DNA of 64,000 bases. Origin: Paractinoplanes abujensis (lineage in GTDB: Bacteria; Actinomycetota; Actinomycetes; Mycobacteriales; Micromonosporaceae). The notes under the pieces were generated by a model. That model was given only the letters and a program-made list of their open reading frames with translations, searched no databases and was not told where the DNA came from. The stretch is from positions 8,060,001 through 8,124,000 of the forward strand of contig NZ_JACHMF010000001.1 in the NCBI RefSeq assembly GCF_014204895.1, written 5' to 3'. Position 1 is the first letter of the stretch, and the number at the start of each line of letters is the position of its first letter. The translations under genes and the position numbers were made by a program. Below, in pieces: positions 25,427 through 32,015 of the stretch.

Positions 25427-25861
25427 ATGGTTCTGCTGCTCGCTCTTCTGTTGTTCGCATGGCCGGTCGTGCCGCCCGAGGTCACGCGCGCCTTCGATCC
25501 GCCGGCTCAACCGTGGCTGGCCGGGCATCGCGGGGTCGACCTCGCGGGTCCGCCGCTGACCGCGGTGCGCTCGGCCGGGCCGGGCACGGTGCTCTTCGCG
25601 GGCGGGCTCGCCGGCCGTGGGGTCGTCAGCATCGCCCACGCGGGCGGCTTGCGCACCACGTACGAGCCGGTCACCGCCACCGTCTCCGTGGGCGACGTGG
25701 TGGCTCAGGGCGACCCGATCGGGCTTCTCCAGACCGGGCACGCGGGCTGCCCCGCGGCGGCCTGCCTGCACTGGGGATTGCGCCGGGGGTCGCTCTATCT
25801 CGACCCGCTGGCCCTGCTCGGACTGGGCCGGGTGCGGTTGCTGCCGGTTCAGCGGCGGTAG
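25427..25861 (+). CDS. M23-type peptidase-like secreted protein with altered active site
   Basis: A 144-residue protein with a hydrophobic, signal-like N-terminus (MVLLLALLLFAWPVV) and a LytM/M23 domain: GHRGVDLAGPPLTAVRSAGP (zinc ligands His and Asp), VSIAHAGGLRTTYEPV, then CLHWGLRRGSLYLDPL. In active LytM enzymes the last motif is HxH; here the first His is Cys, leaving one His. Catalysis is doubtful, and it may bind peptidoglycan. In other actinobacteria an M23 gene of this kind is next to rpsB; here it is next to DUF2469. Confidence 0.82.
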   Translation: MVLLLALLLFAWPVVPPEVTRAFDPPAQPWLAGHRGVDLAGPPLTAVRSAGPGTVLFAGGLAGRGVVSIAHAGGLRTTYEPVTATVSVGDVVAQGDPIGLLQTGHAGCPAAACLHWGLRRGSLYLDPLALLGLGRVRLLPVQRR

Positions 25862-25911
25862 TCGCTTTGTCCGGGCCCGAGGTCGCTTCGTCGGCGGCCG
25901 TGGTCGCTTGT

Positions 25912-27114
25912 TCAGCGGCGGTAGTCGTGCAGCAGCTGGGGGAGGCGTTCGGCGAACCGGTCGTATTCGTCGGGCCGGTTGTAGACCTGCGCGCTCAGCC
26001 GCAGCAGGCCCCGGCCGCCCCACGCGTTCACCGCGGTCTCCACAGCCAGCTTGTCGGAGATGTGCTGCCGCAGCGCCTGCGCCTCGGGCGGGGTGGTGGC
26101 CAGACCGGCCGGCAACGGCACGATCCGCATCGAGACCTCGGTGTCACCCGGCTCGGGCAGCTCCCGCGCCTCCAACGCCGCCCCGACCACCCGCTGGCCG
26201 TAAGCGGCGAGTGCGGCATTGTGCGCGCGCACCTCGTCCCAGCCCAGGGTGCGCAGCGTGAAAAGGCCGGTCGGCGCGGCCAGCCACGGGGTGTGGTCGA
26301 CCGTGCCCTGGTGCTCCACCGACTGCGGGTAACCCTCCTCCTGATCCCACGACACCACCGGCGGCTCGATCTTGCGCCGCCAGGGCGGAGCGACCGCGAG
26401 CAGGGCCGTGCCGCGCGGGGCGAAGGCCCATTTGTGCAGGTTTCCCACCCAGAAGTCGGCCCTGATAGCGTCCACGTCGACGGGCAGCATGCCGGGCACG
26501 TGGGCGGCGTCGACCAGCACCGGGATGTCGTGCTCGTGGGCGGCCGCGGTGATCTCCCGTACCGGAAAGGTCATGGCTGTGGCCGACGACAACTGGTCGA
26601 CGATCAGCAGCTTGGTCCGCCCGGGGCGCAGGGCCGCGCGGATCCGGCTGACCACCTCGGCGTCGGTGGCGCCCAGCGGCAGCGTGACGGTCCGCACGGT
26701 CGCGCCGGCCCGGCGGCAGCGGCGGCGGGCGGCGATGGCCACGGCGCCGTAACTGTGATCGGTGAGCAGCACCTCGTCGGCCGATTCGAGCCGCACCGAG
26801 TTCAGCGCGATCGAGGCGCCGGTGGTCGCGTTGGCCACCAGGGCGCTGCCCTCCGGGTCGGCGCCCAGGAAGGCCGCGACGTGGCGTCGGGTATGGATGA
26901 TGCGGTCGCCCAGGCCCTGCGTGAAGAAACGCAGCGGGTTCGACTCGATCTCGTCGCGCAGCCGCTGCTGGGCCCGCTGCACCCCGATCGGCACGGCGCC
27001 GAACGAGCCGTGGTTGAGATAGGACACACCCGGGTCGAGCGAGAACAGGAGGCGGGCGCCGGGGATGGGGGCGGGCGGTTCGGGGGCGCTCACTCTCCGA
27101 TCGTACGGGGTCAC
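25912..27114 (-). CDS. Class V aminotransferase (isopenicillin-N-epimerase-like)
   Basis: A 400-residue PLP enzyme. It opens with SYLNHGSFGAVP, has VANATTGASIALNSV for PLP-phosphate binding, VLVDAAHVPGMLPVD (Asp that binds the PLP nitrogen), and the Schiff-base Lys in FWVGNLHKWAFAPRGTAL. This matches the isopenicillin-N epimerase/cysteine desulfurase-like subgroup; no beta-lactam genes are nearby, so the reaction is unknown. GTG 27114 overlaps the xerC stop by four bases (GTGA); GTG 27093, with GGAGA just ahead, is a possible start. Confidence 0.87.
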   Translation of the reverse strand: MTPYDRRVSAPEPPAPIPGARLLFSLDPGVSYLNHGSFGAVPIGVQRAQQRLRDEIESNPLRFFTQGLGDRIIHTRRHVAAFLGADPEGSALVANATTGASIALNSVRLESADEVLLTDHSYGAVAIAARRRCRRAGATVRTVTLPLGATDAEVVSRIRAALRPGRTKLLIVDQLSSATAMTFPVREITAAAHEHDIPVLVDAAHVPGMLPVDVDAIRADFWVGNLHKWAFAPRGTALLAVAPPWRRKIEPPVVSWDQEEGYPQSVEHQGTVDHTPWLAAPTGLFTLRTLGWDEVRAHNAALAAYGQRVVGAALEARELPEPGDTEVSMRIVPLPAGLATTPPEAQALRQHISDKLAVETAVNAWGGRGLLRLSAQVYNRPDEYDRFAERLPQLLHDYRR

Positions 27115-28031
27115 GCCCGCGGGTGCGCCTGTTTGAACGCCGCACGGAGGCGCTCCGTCGACACGTGGGTGTAGATCTGCGTGCTCGACAACGAGGAGTG
27201 GCCCAGCAGATCCTGCACCGCGCGCAAGTCGGCGCCACCGTCGAGCAGGTGGGTGGCGGCCAAGTGGCGCAGATCGTGCGGGCTGGTGTGCGGCAGCCCG
27301 GCCGCGCGGGCGGCGGCGTCCACGATCCGGCGCACAACCGTCTGCTGCAGGCGGCCGCCCTTGACCCCCAGGAAAAGCGCGTCGCCGCTGGCCTTGACGG
27401 CCAGTTTCGGGCGGGCGTGCCGGCGATAGGCGTCGAGGGCCTTCTGGGCCGGGATCCCGTACGGGACCGCCCGCTCCTTGGCGCCCTTGCCGAAGACCCG
27501 CACGACCCGTCGCGCCTCGTCCACGTCGGCCTGGTTGAGGCCGCAGAGCTCACTGACCCGTACGCCGGTGGCGTAGAGCAGCTCCAGGACGGCCCGATCG
27601 CGCAGGCTCTCCGGATCCTCCTCGTTCCCGGCCATCAACGCCTCGGCCTGGTCGGCCCGCAGCACCGTGGGCAGCGTGCGGTGGGTTTTCGGGCTGGCCA
27701 GGTGGGCGCCGGGATCAGCCGGGACACGACCGGTGCGGAACGCCCACGCGGTGAAGGCGCGGGCCGCGGCCGCCCGGCGGGCCTGCGACGTCCGGGCCGC
27801 ACCCTGCCGTATGCGTGCCGCGAGCCAGCCCCGCAGCAGCACGATGTCGAGCTCGGCCAGGGTGGTGAGGCCGGCCTCGGCCGCGTGGTCGAGCAGCGAG
27901 ACGACGTCACCCAGATAGGCGCGTACGGTCTCGGCCGAGCGGTCGTCGACCCGGGCCAGATGATGACCGAACTCGTCGACCGCCGCGCGCATCTCCGGCG
28001 GCAGCCGCTCGTGCGTCTCACGTGTTCCCAC
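27111..28031 (-). CDS. xerC: Tyrosine recombinase XerC
   Basis: A 306-residue site-specific recombinase. The N-terminal SAM-like domain is FGHHLARVDDRSAETVRAYL. Catalytic residues: Arg in YATGVRVSELCGL, Lys in GKGAKERAVPYG, His-x-x-Arg in SPHDLRHLAATHLL, His in LLGHSSLSSTQ and Tyr in IYTHVS. With XerD it resolves chromosome dimers at dif. Its place near dprA fits the chromosomal XerC of actinobacteria rather than a phage integrase. It lies on the strand opposite to rpsB, contrary to the usual order. Confidence 0.93.
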   Translation of the reverse strand: MGTRETHERLPPEMRAAVDEFGHHLARVDDRSAETVRAYLGDVVSLLDHAAEAGLTTLAELDIVLLRGWLAARIRQGAARTSQARRAAAARAFTAWAFRTGRVPADPGAHLASPKTHRTLPTVLRADQAEALMAGNEEDPESLRDRAVLELLYATGVRVSELCGLNQADVDEARRVVRVFGKGAKERAVPYGIPAQKALDAYRRHARPKLAVKASGDALFLGVKGGRLQQTVVRRIVDAAARAAGLPHTSPHDLRHLAATHLLDGGADLRAVQDLLGHSSLSSTQIYTHVSTERLRAAFKQAHPRA

Positions 28032-28050
28032 ACGTCGACGTTCTTCGTTC

Positions 28051-28079
28051 CGCGCGTGATCGTCAAGCGGCCACGCGCG
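28051..28079. repeat. Hairpin in the xerC / lipoprotein divergent region
   Basis: CGCGCGTG (28051-28058) and CACGCGCG (28072-28079) form an 8-bp inverted repeat in the 80-base divergent gap, next to a smaller one, ACGTGT/ACACGT, at the xerC start. Either could be a regulator site; none is recognised. Confidence 0.35.
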
Positions 28080-28096
28080 CTCTTGCCCGGCGTTCC

Positions 28097-28102
28097 TAGA
28101 CT
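28097..28102 (+). promoter_or_regulatory. -10 element of the lipoprotein gene
   Basis: TAGACT lies 9 bases before ATG 28112. There is no Shine-Dalgarno in the short gap, which suggests a nearly leaderless mRNA. Confidence 0.4.
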
Positions 28103-28111
28103 GCCCTCACC

Positions 28112-28597
28112 ATGGCAGCGATCCGCGGCATCCTCGTGCTGGCCCTCCTGGGCGTGCTTTCCGGCTGTTCCCCGCTCGAATCCCCGACCTCCACCCCGAC
28201 CACCGTGCCGTCGGCCAAGTCGGGTTTCGGCGGTCCCGACCCGGCGGCGGTCTCGGTGACGGAGGAGACGTTCCAGACGCCGTCCAAAAACATCGTCTGC
28301 GCCCTCACCTCCTCCGAGGTGCGGTGCGACATCGCCCAGAAGGAGTGGTCGGCGCCCGCCAAACCGGCCGACTGCGAGCTCGACTGGGGGAACGGGCTCG
28401 TCGTCACGGACGGCGAGGCCGCCTACAGCTGCGCCGGCGACACCCTGCTGGGGTCGGCCCGCACCACGCTGCAATACGGGTCGGCCCTCCGCGCCGGGAC
28501 GGTCCGCTGCGACAGCGCCAGCAGCGGGCTGACATGCAAGGACGAGGAGACCGCACACGGCTTCACGATGGCGACGGCGAAACACAGACTGTTCTGA
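28112..28597 (+). CDS. Lipoprotein, DUF6636-like
   Basis: A 161-residue protein with a lipoprotein signal peptide (GILVLALLGVLSGC, lipobox LSGC with Cys19), then a Thr/Ser/Pro linker. A domain with even cysteines follows: FQTPSKNIVCALTSSEVRCD, PADCELDWGNGL, YSCAGDTLLG and VRCDSASSGLTC. The TPS.NI.C..…RCD pattern fits DUF6636, whose function is unknown. It should be anchored on the outer side of the membrane, with disulfides stabilising it. Confidence 0.8.
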   Translation: MAAIRGILVLALLGVLSGCSPLESPTSTPTTVPSAKSGFGGPDPAAVSVTEETFQTPSKNIVCALTSSEVRCDIAQKEWSAPAKPADCELDWGNGLVVTDGEAAYSCAGDTLLGSARTTLQYGSALRAGTVRCDSASSGLTCKDEETAHGFTMATAKHRLF

Positions 28598-28617
28598 GTT
28601 TTGTCGTACCCCGGGCC

Positions 28618-28623
28618 TAATGT
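28618..28623 (+). promoter_or_regulatory. -10 element of probable leaderless mRNA
   Basis: TAATGT lies 7 bases before ATG 28631 with no ribosome site between. It supports that start over an upstream in-frame one at 28601. Confidence 0.4.
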
Positions 28624-28630
28624 CTCGGGC

Positions 28631-29092
28631 ATGGCTAGCTGGCATGAGATCGAAAAGGACGCACCGGCCTTCGCCGAACGGGTCAAGGCCCTCTTCGACG
28701 CGGGCACCAACAAGACGATCGCCACCCTCCGCCGCGACGGATCCCCGCGCATCAGCGCGAACGAGGCCAAGTTCGACAACGGCGAGCTGACCTTCGGCAT
28801 GATGGCCGGCTCGATGAAGCTGCGTGACGTCCGCCGCGACCCCAGGCTGGCCATGCACGCGCCGACCCTGGAGCCACCGGCCGACAACCCTTCGGCTGGT
28901 CCCGGCGACGCCAAGCTGGCCGGCGTGGCCGTCGAGATCGAACCACCCGCCGACTGGCCACACGGGGAAGCCGGCTTGTTCCGCATAGACATCCACGAGG
29001 TGGTGCTCACCTACGTGGGCGTCCCGGCCGACCACCTGGTGATCGAAAGCTGGCACACCGGCCGCGGCCACACCCGCCGAACCAGAACCTGA
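28631..29092 (+). CDS. Pyridoxamine 5'-phosphate oxidase-fold (split-barrel) protein
   Basis: A 153-residue flavin/F420-binding split barrel: FDAGTNKTIATLRRDGSPRI (the TL..DG.P strand), GELTFGMMAGSMKLRDVRRD (cofactor-facing loop) and LFRIDIHEVVLTYV. Small members of this superfamily in actinomycetes use FMN or F420 in redox reactions; which cofactor is used here is not decided by sequence alone. It stands alone, with a leaderless-type promoter. Confidence 0.82.
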   Translation: MASWHEIEKDAPAFAERVKALFDAGTNKTIATLRRDGSPRISANEAKFDNGELTFGMMAGSMKLRDVRRDPRLAMHAPTLEPPADNPSAGPGDAKLAGVAVEIEPPADWPHGEAGLFRIDIHEVVLTYVGVPADHLVIESWHTGRGHTRRTRT

Positions 29093-29230
29093 TCCCCCGT
29101 AAGCCGGAGCCGCCCACGTTCTTCACGCGCTCGCGCTTTGCTCCCCTACTTGGCCTGCCCGTGTTGGGCGCCGTTTTCGCGTGCTCGTGCCTTTTCCACC
29201 AGTGTTCGCGCCTTGTCCGCCGGTGTTCGC

Positions 29231-29374
29231 GCTTCGTCCGCGTTCCCACCTGGTCCGTCGGTGTTTGCTTCGTCCGCGCTCCGACCTGGTCCGCCGGTGT
29301 TCGCTTCGGCCGCGCTCCCACCTGGTCCGCCGGTGTTCGCTTCGGCCGCGCTCCCACCTGGTCCGCCGGTGTTC
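29231..29374. repeat. 36-bp tandem repeat, four copies
   Basis: Four contiguous 36-base units (29231, 29267, 29303, 29339), each beginning GCTTCG(T/G)CCGCG and ending CCGGTGTT(C/T); the last two are identical. On the minus strand one frame reads a 12-residue repeat beginning GARPKRTPADQV, but no convincing gene surrounds it. They fill the otherwise gene-free stretch 29093-29485 between the split-barrel gene and GntR. Units are contiguous, so this is not a CRISPR array. Confidence 0.8.
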
Positions 29375-29485
29375 GCTTCGTCCGTCCGCGTTCGGGCTCG
29401 CCGGCCCGAACCCGCCTCTTCGGCGACGCTTCAGCGTGCGCGGTGGGTGAGGCGACCCGTCACCGGCGCGCTGGGTCGGTGGGTG

Positions 29486-29890
29486 CTACGGGCGGGTGAG
29501 CTGCACGCGGTCGGCGGGGTGGACGGTCTCGGTGCCGTCGGTGCCGGTGACAACGAGCACGGGCACCCCCTCGCCGAGGCGGTATTTGCGGCGCTCGGCG
29601 TCCGTGGGCATCCGGGCGCCGGCGCGTTCGCCGCGGGCCAGCGTGATGATCTCCATCGGCTCGGGCACGCGCACAAAGGTGCCGCGCGGCCGGTCGACGG
29701 TCACCAGGCCCTCGGTGCGAAGCTGCCCGATCGCCTGGCGGACGGTGGTGCGACTGATGCCGTATTCCTGCGCGAGGCGCAACTCGCTGGGCAGCGGCTC
29801 ACCCGGCCCCAGCTCCCCCGATTCGATCTGATTGCGGAGCAGGTCAGCCAGTTGCCGGAAGACCGCCCGGTCCGCGGAGGGATCGATCAT
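29486..29890 (-). CDS. Short GntR-family regulator
   Basis: A 134-residue protein. The winged helix-turn-helix spans residues about 8-72: FRQLADLLRNQIESGELGPG, PSELRLAQEYGISRTTVRQA and GLVTVDRPRGTFVRV. Only about 60 residues follow, too few for a full UTRA or FCD effector domain, and they end in a small strand-rich segment (VPVLVVTGTDGTETVHP). ATG 29890 is chosen because TAGGAT lies 7 bases ahead of it. It diverges from a strong promoter at 29927-29955, whose spacer holds an inverted repeat that it may bind. Confidence 0.82.
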   Translation of the reverse strand: MIDPSADRAVFRQLADLLRNQIESGELGPGEPLPSELRLAQEYGISRTTVRQAIGQLRTEGLVTVDRPRGTFVRVPEPMEIITLARGERAGARMPTDAERRKYRLGEGVPVLVVTGTDGTETVHPADRVQLTRP

Positions 29891-29897
29891 GGACCTC

Positions 29898-29903
29898 ATC
29901 CTA
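29898..29903 (-). promoter_or_regulatory. -10 element of probable leaderless GntR mRNA
   Basis: On the minus strand TAGGAT lies 7 bases before ATG 29890. The only ribosome-site-like GAGG is too close to the start to work well. Confidence 0.4.
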
Positions 29904-29926
29904 CGTGACCACGATGCTCCATCGGA

Positions 29927-29955
29927 TTGTACGTACGAAGCCATGTAGGTATGAT
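29927..29955 (+). promoter_or_regulatory. Good sigma-70-type promoter facing a gene-free stretch
   Basis: TTGTAC (29927-29932), an exact 17-base spacer and TATGAT (29950-29955) make one of the best housekeeping promoters in the window. The predicted start is near 29961. No protein gene follows on this strand before 31730, so it probably drives the candidate RNA at 29961-30070. Confidence 0.5.
29930..29951. promoter_or_regulatory. Candidate GntR operator
   Basis: TACGTAC-N8-GTAGGTA is an inverted repeat with six of seven positions matching. It fills the spacer of the rightward promoter and lies just upstream of the leftward GntR promoter. Binding by the neighbouring regulator is inferred from position. 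Confidence 0.35.
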
Positions 29956-29960
29956 AATTC

Positions 29961-30070
29961 TGCCGCACTGAGAAGGCTGAGACTTGATCGGGCGGCAGGG
30001 CGGGCGGCGGTAAAGCCGCAAAACGAGGTGCGCAAGCACCCACGGGACGGCCCAGCCGTCGCCCGTTCTT
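29961..30070 (+). ncRNA. Candidate structured RNA of unknown class
   Basis: Downstream of a good promoter, about 110 bases fold into successive helices: CTGCCGC (29960-29966) with GCGGCAG (29992-29998); GCGGC-GGTAAA-GCCGC (30004-30019); GGTGC-GCAA-GCACC (30027-30040), a GNRA-tetraloop hairpin; and GACGGC-CCA-GCCGTC (30046-30060) flanked by CGG/CCG pairs. The last is followed by TTCTTCC, which resembles a terminator. There is no convincing reading frame and no downstream gene to control, so a stand-alone small RNA is more likely than a riboswitch. It matches no RNA class that I recognise. Confidence 0.4.
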
Positions 30071-30091
30071 CCGCTCCTCCGGAGCCCTCAC

Positions 30092-30155
30092 CAGCGCCCA
30101 GCGCCCAGCGCCCAGCGCCCAGCGCCCAGCGCCCAGCGCCCAGCGCCCAGCGCCG
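30092..30155. repeat. 8-bp microsatellite-like repeat
   Basis: Seven perfect copies of CAGCGCCC (30092-30147) plus one imperfect copy. It lies about 20 bases after the candidate RNA terminator and before the convergent gene at 30268. It probably varies in copy number by slippage. The rest of 29891-30267 holds only the promoter, candidate RNA and a hairpin. Confidence 0.85.
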
Positions 30156-30216
30156 TTGGCCGGTCATCTCTGCTCCGCCGACGGACGTGCGCGGTCCACC
30201 AGAAGTGGCAACGGCG

Positions 30217-30258
30217 AACCACCGCACGGCCCCCGATCTCCAGCGCCGTGCGGTGGTT
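30217..30258 (-). terminator. 14-bp hairpin after the Cys-motif gene
   Basis: AACCACCGCACGGC (30217-30230) and GCCGTGCGGTGGTT (30245-30258) pair perfectly around a 14-base loop. It begins 10 bases past the stop of the minus-strand gene ending at 30268. No T-run follows, as is common for actinomycete terminators. Confidence 0.5.
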
Positions 30259-30267
30259 GCCGGCCCA

Positions 30268-30924
30268 CTAGGCCGCGAACGTCTTCGCCTGGTCCGTTCC
30301 CGGTTCGACGCGGCGAAGACCATCCGGATCGATGGCAGCCCGGCGCGCCCACCCGAGAAACCGCTCATAGAGATCCGTCGGCGTCATCTGCCCGATCGAG
30401 ATCAAATCACCGAGCGCGTCATACATCTGAGCTGACAGATAGAGGGTCAGCATCGACGGAAAGCGGTGATACTCCTTCAGCAACTTCTTCCGCGCAGCCC
30501 CACAGGGCCACGCCTCCCCGCAGGCCATACAGTCCCACCCGGGCCGGCCGTTCAGGTGCCCCACTGACGCAGCCGCGCCCGGCACCCTCGTCCTCCTGGC
30601 CACTTTGGTCCCCGCGGAGTTCCGCGTCCCGGGCGCAGCACTGGATCGACCGGAGGGCATGCCGCCTCGCCCCGAGGTGGACTCTTGCCTTTTCACCGCC
30701 GCCGGCCCCGACTGGGGTTCCGACCCATACACCCGTGCCTCACCCGCTATCCGCGCGTCTGCGGGTGCCCGTGCCTCCGCGGGCCTCTGCGCGTCTGGGT
30801 CTGCCTGCGTGTCCCCGGGCGTCTGTGATTGCTCGGCCGCCTGGGGGTCGTCGGGTTCGTTCGGCCCGCGGCCCTCGGGGACGGGTGGATCGGGTGGCTC
30901 CGGCGGCGGGTCGGTTGTCGTCAT
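30268..30924 (-). CDS. Small Cys-motif protein (Micromonosporaceae 'flavin reductase'-named family)
   Basis: A 218-residue protein. Residues 1-125 are disordered and Pro/Ala/Gly-rich. Residues about 130-218 contain WDCMACGEAWPCGAARKKLL, then LTLYLSAQMYDALGDL and LYERFLGWARRAAI. The W.C..CG..WPC..A...L pattern is that of a paralogous family of small proteins in Micromonosporaceae, usually named flavin reductase without real flavin-enzyme features. The cysteines may bind metal. ATG 30924 has GGGGGAA seven bases upstream. Its function is unknown. Confidence 0.65.
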   Translation of the reverse strand: MTTTDPPPEPPDPPVPEGRGPNEPDDPQAAEQSQTPGDTQADPDAQRPAEARAPADARIAGEARVYGSEPQSGPAAVKRQESTSGRGGMPSGRSSAAPGTRNSAGTKVARRTRVPGAAASVGHLNGRPGWDCMACGEAWPCGAARKKLLKEYHRFPSMLTLYLSAQMYDALGDLISIGQMTPTDLYERFLGWARRAAIDPDGLRRVEPGTDQAKTFAA

Positions 30925-31124
30925 GACGGTTCCCCCAATGCGCCCTTGAAGGGGCGGCGGTGCTGTCCTATGCCGACGAGCGGATCGGATCGCTGGTGAT
31001 CCCGAGTGGCGAACATCGGCCCTGGCGGTGATCGACGCCTCGGCCGGCGTCGCTACCGAGGTGCTTCAGCGGTTAGGCGGCCGCCTGGTCTCAGGTGGCT
31101 GAGGCCCGGCGAAACTCGGCCGGA

Positions 31125-31646
31125 TCATGTCGAGTGGTGCGTTGAATGTGCCGGGCGACGCGGCGCGGCGGCAGCTTTCGACGGTGTCTTGATGACTCCG
31201 CAGACGCGTGCGCGGCCGTACCGTCGTGTGTGCGGGCGGCTGTCGCCCGGCGGCTTCTGGGGTCTCCGCGCGGGAGAGTGGCCGCCGCCGGGCGAGCAGC
31301 GTGACAGAGCTGTGGGATCGCTCTCTGTCTTGCCCGGTCTCAAGGTTTCTGCGTGGCTGGACCTCCTTTCCGTCGCGGGGGTGGGTGAGGGCGGGGAAAG
31401 GTCTGGCGTAAGTACGACGCGGGCTGCGAAGGTGCTGGGCTCGAGATCACGAGTGAGAAGGTCACGCGGACCGAGACCGCCGGCAGCGGCGCCGCGGGGA
31501 GGGTAGGGGAGTGGGACCGAGGGGACGAGGGCGTCGACGCACGGAGCGGTCAGGCCGCACGTGCATCGCCGCCAGAACGACCGCCACGTGCGTCGATGGA
31601 TCGGGCCGACGGGCACGAGAGGGGTTGTCTGGCGACGCCTTGTCAT
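31125..31646 (-). CDS. Hypothetical protein with CTCG...PC motif
   Basis: A 173-residue protein. Residues about 10-45 read VPVGPIHRRTWRSFWRRCTC, then GLTAPCVDALVP, a compact Arg/Trp/Cys segment that I recall in repeated small proteins of Micromonosporaceae. The remainder is Pro/Ser/Arg-rich and probably disordered. ATG 31646 is supported by TACACT six bases upstream. It precedes the other Cys-motif gene on the same strand, 200 bases away, and diverges from the small HTH gene. Function unknown; three cysteines could bind a metal. Confidence 0.5.
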   Translation of the reverse strand: MTRRRQTTPLVPVGPIHRRTWRSFWRRCTCGLTAPCVDALVPSVPLPYPPRGAAAGGLGPRDLLTRDLEPSTFAARVVLTPDLSPPSPTPATERRSSHAETLRPGKTESDPTALSRCSPGGGHSPARRPQKPPGDSRPHTRRYGRARVCGVIKTPSKAAAAPRRPAHSTHHST

Positions 31647-31652
31647 GGGAAC

Positions 31653-31658
31653 AGTGTA
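31653..31658 (-). promoter_or_regulatory. -10 element of probable leaderless mRNA
   Basis: On the minus strand TACACT lies six bases before ATG 31646. No ribosome site is present. Confidence 0.4.
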
Positions 31659-31716
31659 GATGACATACGACTAGCTGTCTCCTATCAACTTGATGATTGA
31701 CTAATAGTCTCGCGCC

Positions 31717-31722
31717 TACGGT
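31717..31722 (+). promoter_or_regulatory. -10 element of the small HTH gene
   Basis: TACGGT lies seven bases before GTG 31730. It supports that start over a TTG at 31697, and implies a leaderless transcript. Confidence 0.35.
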
Positions 31723-31729
31723 CGATCAT

Positions 31730-31939
31730 GTGGCAGCGAAACCGATCCGGCTCATGGGGGCGCACGAGATCCGCATCCGCTTGGGTGGGGTGAGCCGGCA
31801 GCGTGCGTATCAGATCACCAGCCGCGCTGACTTCCCCAAGCCCATCGCCGACCTGGCCCAGGGCAAAGTCTGGGCGGCCGACGATGTCGAGGCGTGGATG
31901 AAGGTGCACCGCCGCGATCTGGACGACTCGGAGGACTGA
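31730..31939 (+). CDS. Small AlpA/excisionase-like helix-turn-helix protein
   Basis: A 69-residue protein: LMGAHEIRIRLGGVSRQRAY, QITSRADFPKPIADLAQGKV, WAADDVEAWMKVHRRDL. This is the winged-helix layout of AlpA/MerR-type small regulators and excisionases (EI...LGVSR..., FP.P......VW...DVEAW). It diverges from the Cys-motif gene at 31125-31646 and converges with dprA. It may control its neighbours. No phage genes are nearby, so an excisionase role is less likely. Confidence 0.72.
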   Translation: MAAKPIRLMGAHEIRIRLGGVSRQRAYQITSRADFPKPIADLAQGKVWAADDVEAWMKVHRRDLDDSED

Positions 31940-32015
31940 CCCCGGCCGGGTGCCGGAGAGGCAGGGGAGAGCGGGCGACCGGGAGGCGCCCGCCGTTGTG
32001 CTGCGCGAAGAAACA

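Noticed and set aside
29231..29374. CRISPR array
   Set aside because: The unit is 36 bp, like many CRISPR repeats, but copies are contiguous without spacers, and no cas gene is near.
30004..30060. Cyclic-di-GMP (GEMM-type) riboswitch
   Set aside because: A GCAAA-like stretch before a GNRA hairpin and GGGACG after it recall GEMM, but the conserved CAAAGCC segment and the second helix pattern are missing and no downstream gene exists.
27111..31939. Prophage or integrative element (recombinase plus excisionase-like gene)
   Set aside because: The recombinase matches chromosomal XerC at its usual neighbourhood. No structural, replication or transfer genes and no attachment-site repeat were seen.
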